From NCBI GenBank assembly GCA_025200525.1, contig CM045762.1, positions 28,927,600 through 28,991,599 of the forward strand: 64,000 nt of DNA, written 5' to 3'. The DNA comes from Camellia lanceoleosa (lineage: Eukaryota > Streptophyta > Magnoliopsida > Ericales > Theaceae). Positions within the stretch are counted from its first letter, which is position 1. Each line of letters starts with the position of its first letter. A program made the translations under genes and the position numbers. Positions 11,101-21,283 of the stretch are shown piece by piece. The notes below the pieces were generated by a model that saw nothing but the letters and a program-made list of their open reading frames with translations, made no database searches and was not told the origin of the DNA.

Positions 11101-14100
11101 CAAGCAATAGGTGATACATTTAATGACCTAGGATACTTGGCCTTTGACCTGAGAGCATGCCGCCTATTTGTGAACCAATTCCACACCTGTACAAAGTATC
11201 TAAATTAGCAAACGATTCTTGGGGAATCATCAACATGTAGTCAAGGGAAAGTGTCTTACTTGTTTCATTTGAACTACAATCTTTCCTGACCGTTCCACTG
11301 AAGCACTACAACCAAAGACAACCACAAGATGACCTGACTTCTGACATTGTAAGGCAAGCAAGAAGTTTCCAATCATTTGAATTCTTGAATTAATGCACAT
11401 TAACTACACACCTGAACCTATCAGCAAGAGCTACAAGAACTTCACGTGTAGGCATCTGAGTATTGTGTTCTTGCAGTATAGTTTCCATCTCAGCAACCTT
11501 AAAAATGAAACAATGATGACCTAAATCATTGATATTGTTCAAATGTATCTACAACCTCTGAAAAGATACCATCATAGTTAATGCCATAAATAATAGTATT
11601 TTCTACTGCCTCGTGCTAGAGATCACCAAAGCATTAACACATGCACTAAACAAATACCCATTGTCCAAATGAAAGGTTTTATTGGAACGCATTCCAAATT
11701 ATGTATGAACGATTGCTGCCACATGGTTAAAGCCAATACAAGGCAAAAAGAGATGTTTCCATCGAACATTTGAGCTTGTGTTGAAAATTGTTTTACTACA
11801 TACATGTGCAAAACCCCTTGCACTAGTAAATAATGAAAGTAGATTCCTAATTAACCACCAGAACCAAAAAAAAATAATTCTTATCAGTTCATAATCCAGA
11901 CAATACCCATAACGCCAAGAGGAAAGATGCAAAGGCAAAGCAAAGGCAAAGCAATTAGGGCCTTTAGTTGTCCCACCCAACTATGTGAATTATTTGGACA
12001 GTTTCAGAATTAGCTCATTTACAAATTAGACAATTACCATTGTTTGGATGTAAAAATTAAAAATTAAAAAAACTCAAAAATCCAAACAATTTACTTGATT
12101 AAAATTTGAACTTGGTCAATTCTTCTTAAACATAAAATTACCTAATCTCAAAACGGAAGATTTAAATTCTGCTATGTCCGAAACCTATACAAATTGAGTT
12201 AACATATTTACAAAGTCCGAGATTTCAAATCTGTTAATTTGAAATAGAACAATTTATGAAATAAAGCTGTTCCATTAACCTAATGGCCCCTTTGTCTTAT
12301 TGTCAGAGAATACCTAAACAATACAAATAAGACATACATCTCCAGTCCTCATCCATATATATGTACTCCATATGAGGTTCTTAAATCACAAAAAATGACA
12401 CCAAGTATATAACATATCTTTCCTCCAATTTGTTTCACACAACGATACATAAAACAAATTATAATATATTTCATTTTTTTTTTAATCTTTAGTCAACTTC
12501 TTTCAAATTTCTTTCACAAATACAAGTGCATATAAAAAACAAAAAATAGTATTATTTTTTGTTTTGTTTATTTTTTGAAATTTGTTTTTTAGTATTTGAT
12601 TTTTTGTAGTATTATTTTGTCTTTAGCGAACCTTTTCATATTTTAATCAAATTTTTTATATCTTGAATGCACTTACATTTGTGAAGAAATTCAAAAAATA
12701 AAAATCAATAATTTTTTTTTTTAAATAGAAATAAATTAGGGAAAAAAAAAAAAAAAAAACCTCAGTGTTTGATCCTTGTAACAAAATAAACCTTGAATTT
12801 TTAATGTCGACAATTCGTACTCTAATCTTTTAATTAGTTTCAATTTAAATCATCTGCCTATTTTTATAAAGTAAAATCAATAAAAAAATTTTTTGATATT
12901 TTAGTCATTAAACTCAACGAAAGAGGGCATTTAGACATTTTATGTATATCTACATGGAGTTTAATGGCTAAAATACCATTTTTCCATCAATTTTACTTAA
13001 CGAACGTAAATGAATGGTTTGGATTAAAAATGAATCAAAAGATTAGGATTTAAATTGACAAAATTAAAAACTCAAACTTCATTTTATTACAAAGGTCAAA
13101 CTATAGGGTTTTTTTGGTTGTTTCTCCAATATATTATTATTTATTTTTAGTGAACTATTTTGATATTTTTTTCACAAATATATTATTTTTTAAATGCATC
13201 TAAATTAAAATTTCAAATTTAGAATTGTCATTGCAAATTCAAAAGGACAAAAGGGTCTTTGAAGCAATTATCCTTCTCCATAATTTTCCAACCAAACCTA
13301 AGATTATTAGAATAATCATTTCCAAACATTATTCAGCTAAACAGTCCTCGGACTATTTACTTCCGGACTAACAGTCCATGACATTGCAATCCCCTTTTAC
13401 ATCAATCACATTGCATGGCAAGAACAGAAGACATTGGTGCGAAAATTAATACTTAAATTCCAATTGCTTTAAAAAAATTAATCTTTCTAATAAATAGCAT
13501 CAACAAATTCAAGACCTAGGTAATTAAGCTGCCAATTATACTAATTAGAAACTAAAAATAAAAATAAAAATAAAAAATGACCGATTTCGATAACCGCTAC
13601 GCCATCCCCAACCCTCACTCAAACTTTTACTAATTGAGTAAAAAATTAATCTTCCCAATGAATAGCATCAACAAATTCAAGAATCAAGCTGCTGATTATA
13701 CTAATTAGAATTTTATAATATAAAAAAAGGCGACCCATTTCGATATCCGCTACACCATCGCGAACCCTCACTCAAATTCTTACTAATTGAGTAAAAAATT
13801 TATCTTTCTAATGAATAGCATCAAGAAATTTAAGAATCAAGCTGCCGATTATACTAATTAGAAATTTTTTATTTTTAAAAAAGACGACCCATTTCGATAT
13901 ACGTTACGCCATCTCGAACCCTTACTCAAATTTTTACTAATTGAGTAAAAAATTTATTTGATATGAAGCACTCCATGACAAACACAAATTTGAGTAAAGT
14001 TTCAGTAATGGCAGAGATGTAAATTTGAAAGCTTACAAAATGATTTTGAAAAATTTGAGTAAACATTTGAGTTTGATTAGGGTAAAACTCAATTTGATAT

Positions 14101-14323
14101 AAATTCGAGTCAAGGAATAGAGATTTTTTTTTTTTTTTTCGAGTACTTTTATTCAAATTCAAAATTGATATAGATTCGAGACATGCATGCCCTTACATTT
14201 GTGTATATACATAACCATATAGAAAGAGAGAGAAGAGAGAAGAGAGAAGAGCGGAAAGAGAAGTGAAACCTCAGTATGGTTGAAGCGGAAGACTGGGCCT
14301 CCGTTGCTCGGCGGTCTTCCCAT
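5163..14323 (-). CDS. SHH2: SAWADEE HOMEODOMAIN HOMOLOG 2-like protein
   Basis: The homeodomain (exons 1-4, recognition helix [14 protein letters not shown]) is followed by a SAWADEE domain, a tandem-Tudor-like chromatin reader. In the related SHH1 this domain binds H3 methylated at K9 and unmethylated at K4 to recruit Pol IV; SHH2's own role is less settled. Exons in gene order: 14270-14323 (starts [10 protein letters not shown]), 11412-11497, 11260-11305, 11048-11186, 10838-10930, 10628-10720, 8156-8234 (alternative start 8336), 7972-8023, 7248-7391, 6984-7103, 5163-5681. Every intron has GT..AG ends and all phases agree. The sum is 1,425 nt (474 residues), or 412 residues without exons 10838-10930 and 10628-10720. 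The [10 protein letters not shown] stretch holds the His/Cys cluster expected to bind zinc. The conserved gene core looks intact; use of the duplicated exons is inference. Confidence 0.9.
5225..5430 (-). repeat. C-terminal coding repeats of SHH2-like protein
   Basis: About three units of 24-26 residues follow one another near the C-terminus. Each carries a TSMVPPAN[VI]-type phrase followed by V[AV]VTS. At DNA level the phrase ACCATTGAAG on the plus strand recurs at 5248, 5326 and 5398, a spacing of 78 and 72 bp, both multiples of three. The region is low-complexity (Ala, Ser, Thr, Val, Gly) and probably disordered. It lies outside the homeodomain and SAWADEE domain. Confidence 0.85.
5756..6350. 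repeat. intronic tandem duplication, about 290-bp unit
   Basis: Two diverged direct copies lie in the last intron of the SHH2-like gene. AGGTCT-AATGG starts at 5763 and again at 6053. Following blocks such as AATGCATGTATT, GAGAAAACTGTAT, AGGAATTCTT and CATTTCAAGTTA recur in the same order. The second copy has an extra stretch around 6180-6210. No coding potential is apparent. Confidence 0.8.
8156..8345 (-). repeat. 102-bp tandem duplication of an exon and its acceptor
   Basis: Reading on the minus strand, a TATCATTTTCAG acceptor followed by CAGTTCAAAG occurs twice, with exon starts at 8336 and 8234. The two are 102 bp (34 codons) apart and the frame stays open between them. Using the inner acceptor gives the expected exon ([20 protein letters not shown], then SARDGAW). 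Using the outer acceptor adds 34 residues that include a diverged copy of the same peptide. The first copy also ends in a GT (GATG|GTGTTG), but the resulting intron would be only about 30 bp, too short for plants. Confidence 0.8.
10628..10720 (-). CDS. SHH2: duplicated cassette exon of SHH2-like gene, copy 2
   Basis: This is a second 93-nt, phase 1-1 exon copy, with acceptor GCTTCGTAG and donor GTAGG. Its peptide contains [18 protein letters not shown]. It is separated from the previous copy by another 117-bp intron. The frame is open and both splice sites look usable. Like copy 1 it would lengthen the linker between the two domains by 31 residues. Confidence 0.65.
10838..10930 (-). CDS. SHH2: duplicated cassette exon of SHH2-like gene, copy 1
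   Basis: On the minus strand an acceptor (GCTGCGTAG) precedes 93 nt open in frame, followed by donor GTAGG. The exon is phase 1 at both ends, so including or skipping it does not disturb the frame. Its peptide contains [18 protein letters not shown], clearly derived from the end of exon 4 ([18 protein letters not shown]). The upstream intron would be 117 bp, a normal plant size. The peptide lies between homeodomain and SAWADEE domain, a linker in family members. Whether it is spliced in needs transcript data. Confidence 0.65.
13481..13960. repeat. intron 1 tandem repeat, 154-bp unit x3
   Basis: The blocks TAATTAGAA, GATTTCGATA/CATTTCGATA, CGCTACGCCATC and ACTAATTGAGTAAAAAATT recur in order. 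The CG(C/T)TAC anchor sits at 13595, 13748 and 13902, giving a 153-154-bp unit. The copies are diverged by several percent. The array lies in the 2.8-kb first intron of the SHH2-like gene and has no coding potential. Confidence 0.85.
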
Positions 14324-14480
14324 CAGCTCCTCGGTAGAGAGAGAATCGAAAACTGCAGAGAGAGAGAGAGAGAGAGAGAGAGAAGTGGGGTTGGGGAACT
14401 TTGGTTCAAAACTTGGAGGGATTGGGACATAAATTGGACGGTTTAAGGGCGCACTTTTTCTATTTCATTCTTCAATTAAA
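14324..14480 (-). promoter_or_regulatory. 5' UTR and proximal promoter of SHH2-like gene
   Basis: Upstream of the ATG at 14323 the minus strand carries a long (CT)n tract (about 14357-14382), a common feature of plant 5' UTRs near transcription starts. Beyond it lie CCAAT-like and pyrimidine-rich blocks. No clear TATA box can be assigned. The transcription start is therefore only approximate, near 14,385-14,440. Confidence 0.45.
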
Positions 14481-14484
14481 AAAA

Positions 14485-14929
14485 GATTATATTATGTTTC
14501 GTTTCAATTTTTTGAATTTAATTTTTAAAATTTAAATTTTTTATTTTTTTTATTTTTAATGCATATTTTTAAAATTTTAAGTAATTTTTTATTATTATAG
14601 ATGTACCTTACTTAAATGTATCTAAGTAACAAAATATTTTTAAAAATTAATAAATATACAAAAATACGAAAAATGTATTAAATTTTCATATATTTTTTTA
14701 TATTTTTAGTATTTAGTGATTCTTTTTTTAAAAAAATTAACAAATATTATACTTTTAAATGTATTTATATTAAATGTGTCTAAAAATTTTAAAAATGCTT
14801 AAAATATTTTTAAAAATCAGTGAAAACAAAAAAAAATACTTAAACAAAAAAGTATATTTTTAAAAAAGTGAATTCTGAAAATAAAAATCAAACAGATCCT
14901 AAAATATTATTTCTTTATTTCATTTTTAC
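14485..14929. other. AT-rich spacer between gene and segmental duplication
   Basis: Nothing recognisable beyond long A/T runs. The spacer ends where the duplicated segment begins, at the phrase AAAATTTCTGTTCAG near 14,936. Confidence 0.6.
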
Positions 14930-15766
14930 TGTTCTAAAATTTCTGTTCAGTTTAAAAAATTAAGAACTAAGATAACATGAATTTTGTATTTTTCTTTTAA
15001 ATTCATTTATTATGATAATTGGTGTTTCCAAAAAAGTTAAAGGACAATTTTGCAAAATTAATATTTTTAAAGTGTAATGATTATATTATCACCCCCTCTA
15101 AAAAAAAAATGATTATATTATCACCAAAAAAAAAAAAAAAACTAGATTTTTCAAAAGATACTAATATTTTGGAAGGGACAAAGAAAATAATTTTGGAATA
15201 TAAAAAAAATAAAAATACAAGAAACTTGTTTTATTAAAAATTTTATCAAACACTTATAGGGGTGTGGGTCCCACACAAAAACTTTTAGGGAAAATTGCAA
15301 TATATTGAAAGTTTTCAAAAAAAAAATTAAATTAATTTTTTTTTGGGTCGATAAGTCATAAAAAAAATTAAATTAATGGTAAACTTATGAACTTTAATAA
15401 TTAAAGTTATAAATTTTTTTTTTTCAGGAATTTGTAAATATTTTGTGAGAAACCTATTTATTTATTTGCAATTTTCTCAAACTTTTATCAAACAACTCAT
15501 ATGGTATGAGTTTCATGTGAATGAGTCTCACAGTCATATGAATGCTTAGTTAGTAGAAATTTTGGGAGAAGTTATTTGGTAATCTTAGGATATGGTCACG
15601 TGGTGTTCTAGATATGTTGTGATTGATATAAGGGGTAAAGCCTATGATTTTATGTTAGGTGATTAGAAAACATAAAAGGATATGGTGATTTGTAATTGGT
15701 GAGGGGCATGACCACGTGGCATCCCTGGACCAACAAATAATTTTTTCATATTTTGGTGAAATATTT

Positions 15767-16147
15767 AGGCTTTGTTTGGTTTAGTTTTGAAATCAATTTT
15801 GAAAGATTAGTTTTTAAATGAATTTTCAAATTTTAAATTTGTTTGATTGTTTTTTTAATAAATAATTTTGTAGTTGGAGTTTTATACTTTGAGTTGATTT
15901 GTATTTTTTGGTAGTTGAATAGGTTAGTGTGAAAGAGAAAAAGTGATTGATTGGTATATAAGATGTGAAAGAATAAGAGAGGAGAGATGAGAGATGAGAA
16001 AAAATGATTGATTAATTTGTAATACTTGAAAGAAAGATAGAGGAGATATAAAAAATGATTGAAAACAGTATTAACAAAATTGTAAACCAATCAAATTTTA
16101 GATTTCGAGCTCTCAAAAATTAATTTAAAACTAAACCAAACAAGCCC
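15767..16147. mobile_element. MITE present in both duplication copies
   Basis: Terminal inverted repeats of about 30 bp are visible. The left end reads GGCTTTGTTTGGTTTAGTTT and the complement of the right end reads GGGCTTGTTTGGTTTAGTTT. The interior is non-coding. The paralogous copy at 47,457-47,834 sits at the equivalent place in the second duplication copy, so this insertion predates the duplication. Confidence 0.75.
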
Positions 16148-16227
16148 TTGATATATCTCATATTACTCTAAAATAAAATTGTCAAAATACCAAATTGCAC
16201 CAATCAACATCAATTCAAATCAACTTG

Positions 16228-18742
16228 TATGAGAATCCGAATATATAAATTAAATAATTATTATTTTACAAACCTCAAATATTTTATTTGTGAATCTTAA
16301 AGTTCAAATTAAATATTGTTGGAGGGTCCTTTAATTAATTTTAAAACTTAAAATAAATTTATGGTAAAAGTCTTTAATTTAGAGGCAAGATTTATTATTT
16401 TAAAAAAAAAATACGGGACCAATTAATTAGTATATTTTGATCTATTAATAGTTGTATTTCATTTAAATTAATGGAGATAGTAAATGAATTAAAACAAAAG
16501 ATAATATTTTAAGGCTTTTTGTTTAGATATATAATATAACCCTGTGTTGCCTAATATAATATAGGGTAGCAGCAGTAGCAGCCATGGGAGAGAGAGAGTT
16601 TGAGAGAAAAGAAGAAAAAAAAAAAAAAGGTTGCAAACAAGGAAAGACTTTTGGATGTGTGGTAGGTTTATAGCTTTCTTCTTTTTTTATTTTTGTTCTT
16701 TATCTTTATTCTATCATTATTTAGTTCATTGATAGAGAAGTTGTAGATTTATGTATTTTGTATATATACACTGTTAAGAAACTTGAGGAAATAAATTGTG
16801 TAAAGAATGAGAGAAATTTTTTGTTTAAAAATTCTGTACAGAACTACAAACTTTAAAAATCAAGAAATTATATCAAACGAATGAATTTTGAACTTAAATT
16901 TTTACAGTAAATTAATTACATATTGAATTGCATAATTGAATTTTCTCATGATTTTTGGGAGTAAAATTTATATTAATTGCTGCGTTCAAATATGCCCAGA
17001 AAACTAGTGTAAAACAGTAACTTCGGAAGTGTGGTTCTTTTTGGGTATAAATCCAAAAATTATCAAATCAGCGTCATTAGAACCGGTTACGAGTCTAATT
17101 TCTTAAATTTTTGGCCTTACATTGATTGTTCATGTATATTAAGAGAACTATTAATTTCTTTAAAGTGCTGTAGAAAACAACCTGTTTGAATATAATTAAT
17201 TGTAAATAATTATTTTGAGAAGCAAATCAAGTGAAACTATTTGAGTTTGAAACTTAGGATATATTAGTTGATATTTAGAGGGTTTTAGAATTTTTTTCGA
17301 ACAGCGTGGAGTGGATTTTGTAATTTTCAAAGTTAGTAAATAGATTGGGAAAACTTGTTTAAAATTCTGTTTTATCTTAAAATAATTTTAATTAAATTTC
17401 AATCTAAACCCATGTCTTGAATAATTTGAGACCTTGAAGAACATGAACCTAGGTATTATTTAAGAGTAACGGTGAGTTGGGTTGAGCCGTGTTAGTGCGC
17501 TTTAGTTTGGGGTTACTTAGATCTTATTATTTAGTATTTTTAAATTAATAGTGACGTGTAGTTTTCATACTTAGTTCAGGGCACTAGTTTGACTTTTATA
17601 CTATATTTGAGGATTACATTGTTATGTTTTCAAGTGAGTAGTTGCATGCTACATATTTTTATAAATGTTTCCCTACCCTGAATTGTTGTTTCAGGACTAA
17701 ATTATTTTGATAAATTATTATAGTATCAATGGAATTAAATTATTTCTGAAATATGTGTAAACTTGGCATACTTTATGGTCTCATGTTTATAATGGTGAAC
17801 TACCATGTTTTGCGAAACTGAATTGTATTGATTATCGGGACTATCTGTATATTTAGTCCAGGAAAATTATTCCACTGTGTGTGGTGACTCTGGCCACTAG
17901 GGAAGAGATCCGGGTTGGGCCGTGATGACTCTAATGCTGAACAATTGTAAGAAAAAGACCTGGGTTGGGCTAGGTGACCTTCAATTGGATCGTCTAAGAG
18001 AAAAGGCCCGGGTTGCTACCCCAAGGATGACTCTTGGTTCAATATTGGATCCAACGTGCTTATTGCCATGAGAACTGTGTGGCATGTTACTCGTTATTCT
18101 TGGTACCTAGAAAATTATTGGTGTTCATGTTGTAATCTATTTTAAGTGGAAAATGTCATGTATCATGTTCTTGAGAGACATGAGTATTTTAACTATTGAA
18201 TTGTGGAACCTTCTTTTTTAAACAGATTATCTTTATCAAAACTGTATACCAATCTAGTTTCTGTGATATATGTCTTATTTTGGAATTGAACCATGTTTTC
18301 AAAACTGTATTTACTGTCTATGTTACTACTCACTGAACTATCAGATGACTTGGTTGTTTATTATTTTCACGTGTTAGAAGGACTTAGAGTGGACTCATGG
18401 CGTAGTGGGGACTCAATTACATGGATCTCTAGGATATTCATTTATATTGTTTTAAATTGTTATGTCAAGTTTGTGCATATTTATTTTTATTTTTATTGAG
18501 ATTCATTTAGGATTATTTTGATATGTGGACTGTTCATATCCCAGAAGTTTGGATGGTATTGATTACAGTTGGTTTGTCGTTTATACTTGTGACTTATCAC
18601 TGGTTTGGGTTTTGATTTATTTATTTCTGAGCTATCATCACATTTATTCTTTGTGATTTTAGGTTCATGTTTAGGCTTACGTGTGCATTGGGCTAAGTCC
18701 CTGTGGGCCACGGCCGGTTATACTCGGGTTTGGAGTGTGACA
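16228..18742 (+). mobile_element. probable 2.5-kb solo LTR, copy 1 only
   Basis: The insert is flanked by ACTTG at 16223-16227 and 18743-18747. The paralogous site in copy 2 (near 47,912) reads CAATTTGTGTTTAGG with no insert. The right end ...GTGTGACA is typical of plant Ty3/gypsy LTRs. The left end TATGAGAATCCG has TA where TG is expected, probably one substitution. There is no coding domain. A repeated GACCTGGGTTGGGC-type phrase at 17,890-18,030 resembles repeats in other long gypsy LTRs. It is likely left by LTR-LTR recombination. An 8-bp duplication CAACTTGT can also be read at the borders. Confidence 0.6.
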
Positions 18743-19691
18743 ACTTGTGTTTAGGGAAGAGTAATGTTAGGGCATCTTCAATTTCACTAAATTTGAGTAA
18801 AAATTTGAGGAAAAGCTCTCTTTGATATCAAGTGTTCTAATTGGAGGGTTTTACCGCTTCGTCAAACCATTGGTCGACAAGGCAGACGACCAAACAGATG
18901 TTCGACCGATCGACGAGCCACTGCAAATTTTTCACAAGTTTTCTTTTTGAGGTGGTCATCTGGGGGGTCGACCAAGGGGACGACTAGACAGTTGATTGGC
19001 CAGTATAATTTATTCACAAACTTTTGCCTTGAAGTAGTCATATAGAAGGACATCCGATGGTGAAAATCTAATGGTAATGAACAGTGATTTGATGAAAGAC
19101 ACATTTGTTCTCAGTTTGATGAAAGAAAAGTAAAATCCTTGGTTTGATATTGATTTGATGAAACCATTGGAGCTGAAAAAGGAACCATTTTTCACCAAAT
19201 TTAAATTTGATGATAAGTTTGATACACGATTGGAGATGGTCTTAGAGATATAAAATAATCTACAAAAAACACTTGCATAAGTGTGGAACCCACACTTATG
19301 TGAGTGTTTGATAGATTATTTGAGATTTCTAACATTTTTATTTAGGAAATATAAACAAGATGAACAGTTAACGGTTTCAATTTGATTATAAAATTTTAAC
19401 GAATTTTAAAATTTATTTAAATTTAGTTTATTAAAATTTTGAATTGATCTCAACCAAATTTCTGTTAAACCAAGTTTGAGTAATTTAGTATTTTTATATA
19501 ATTTTAAATTTATTGAATTAAGTTAAACGATTTTCTAACTATTCAAGTTTGACTTAAAACTTTAACAAACCCTAAAATATATTGAAAATCGAACATATAT
19601 ACAAGCTCAAACAAGTATTTACTGAGTCAAACACAAATCAAATTTAAGTTATCTAGTTCGTTTATTATCTTTACCCCTTTGCCTGGTAAGA

Positions 19692-20124
19692 GCATCTTTA
19701 TCAAATTAGTTATTTTTATTGTGTAGTCAAAATAATAAGTAAATTATTAAATTTCACTTCCATCAAACTAACTATTAAGTTAGTTATATTAGTTTTGGTG
19801 GTTTTGGCTCAATAAATGTAGCTAGTGGTTTCACCTAGTCAAACATTAAAAAATATTACTTTTTATATTTGGAAATTAATTATGTTGAGTTTATAAAAAA
19901 TAATTCTAAATGAAAATAAATAAATAATATTTAAACAAAATTAATTATGTTGAGTTTATAAAAAATAATTCTAAATGAAAATAAATAAAATAATATTTAA
20001 ACAATATAGAAAAAATAGAGAGTTTGTTAGGCAGTGTATTTAAAAAATGTGTGTTGCCAAAATAGAAAAAGTAACTTTTCAATAAAAATATAATAAAATT
20101 TAAACTAGTTTGATGGAGATGCAC
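19692..20124. mobile_element. MITE present in copy 1 only
   Basis: The insert starts GCATCTTTATCAAATTAG and ends with the complement of GTGCATCTCCATCAAACTAG, a good terminal inverted repeat. TAAGA flanks both sides (19687-19691, 20125-20129). Copy 2 reads straight through (CCTCGTAAGATGAGC, about 48,872), giving the empty site. Inside, a 65-bp unit beginning TTAATTATGTTGAG is tandemly duplicated at 19876 and 19941. Confidence 0.75.
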
Positions 20125-20439
20125 TAAGATGAGCATGTTAGATTGAACAAATTAGATGTTAAAAATTAATGAATTAATTGAATTGTTGATTAAAGTTTTT
20201 CAATCAATTTGCAAACAAACCCAGTCCATCTATATTATATATATATTCAAAATTATGTTACACTTGCTTACACAATTTTTCCTTAATCCAAATACTATTA
20301 ATCAAATGACACTTACTCTTCATCTTTATTCATCTTAATTTGATATTCTGAATATTAATTTTTGAAATACAATTTTGAATAACATTATAAATTCAATTAA
20401 TTAAGTAGGTTTTGTATCATGTTTTGAAATAATAATCAC

Positions 20440-21222
20440 TGAGAGGGTAATTTATATACAAGTGGGCCGAGCTGGGTGTCGGGCCTTAGGGCCGAAATAA
20501 AAAGGCTTGCGCAGATAGGGCCGTGTAAGTTACTCCGGTTTGGAGAGGTAGCTTTGAAGATAGACCGGTCACGCAGCCGTGGTGAATAGCCCGGTCTTCG
20601 GAGGACTTGGTTCTACTCCGGTTGAGTGGAGTAGCTCAAATGTTTCGGTCTTCGGTGATTACTTCGGTTGTAGCATGTGAGAGACCGAAGTAAGCTATGG
20701 TTTGCAGAAAGCTCGGTTTTAATTCCCTTATGGATAGCTCGGTCTTAGTATGGGAAAGCCGAGGTAAGGGAGAGTAAAATAAGGGCCGAAGTAATTGTTA
20801 CTTCGGTCCTGAAAGTAGTTCGGCCATAAGAAGAACCATCTCACTTGGTTTAAGCAGTGAGGAGGGTGTTGGAGGATAAGCATTATCTTCCAAGAGTATG
20901 AGTCCTAGGGGGACTCTACGTAAGGAGGAGTAATCCTAGGAGGACTCTGCACATGGAGGAATAAGAGTCCTACCAGGATTGTGCCACGCGAAACCTATAT
21001 AAGCTCACCAGTATCACCTTTGGAGAGGTAATGCAACTTTTGCTCCCTGAATACATTGAGCTTTTGCCTTCCTGTCTTGCTTACTGACTTAGGCATCGGA
21101 GAGGTTTCCGGCACACACCCGACTAGCTCACGCTTTGTATTTTCGGTGGTGGAAACGGCGTCGACGAGGAACACAGACTTGATCAATAGGATTATACGAG
21201 AAGGTGTATTTCTTTCCGTACA
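20440..21222 (+). repeat. Element A 5' LTR
   Basis: This is 783 bp, from TGAGAGGGTAATTTATA to CTTTCCGTACA. It is rich in CTTCGG/CCGAAG and CTCGGT phrases. A TATA box lies at 20996-21002. A run of about 500 bp in the middle is essentially identical to the 3' LTR, while both ends differ by many small indels. Confidence 0.95.
20996..21002 (+). promoter_or_regulatory. TATA box of element A LTR
   Basis: CTATATAAGCTCACC in the 5' LTR, repeated exactly in the 3' LTR at 32014-32020. Transcription would start about 30 bp downstream, leaving about 195 bp of R/U5. Confidence 0.7.
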
Positions 21223-21224
21223 AT

Positions 21225-21240
21225 TGGCGCCGTCAGGGAA
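21225..21240 (+). other. Element A primer-binding site
   Basis: TGGCGCCGTCAGGGAA begins two bases after the LTR end. TGGCGCC-type sites are usual in plant Tat and Athila elements, whose primers are reported as Asn/Asp-type tRNAs. I cannot fix the tRNA from the sequence alone. Confidence 0.8.
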
Positions 21241-21283
21241 TAGCAGCAGAACAACCTCTTCATCAAGTTTTTCTCGAACATCA

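Larger units (their letters stand above)
10506..11110. repeat. 210-bp tandem repeat carrying exon copies
   Basis: The phrase CAGCAACATCAATCC (one copy has CGTC) occurs at about 10516, 10726 and 10936, exactly 210 bp apart. The flanking blocks AAAATATAAATTAGA, GAGCACCAGATAAGTGTGCC and TCCTACCTGGAGCAG recur with it. The unit spans the 3' half of exon 4 of the SHH2-like gene plus the following intron. Two of the extra units keep both splice sites (see 10838-10930 and 10628-10720). The outermost edge at 10,441-10,510 keeps only an acceptor. Confidence 0.9.

Noticed and set aside
10799..11110. Plus-strand open frame of 103 codons with internal repeats
   Set aside because: It is the opposite strand of the duplicated SHH2 exons and introns; the repetition comes from the 210-bp unit.
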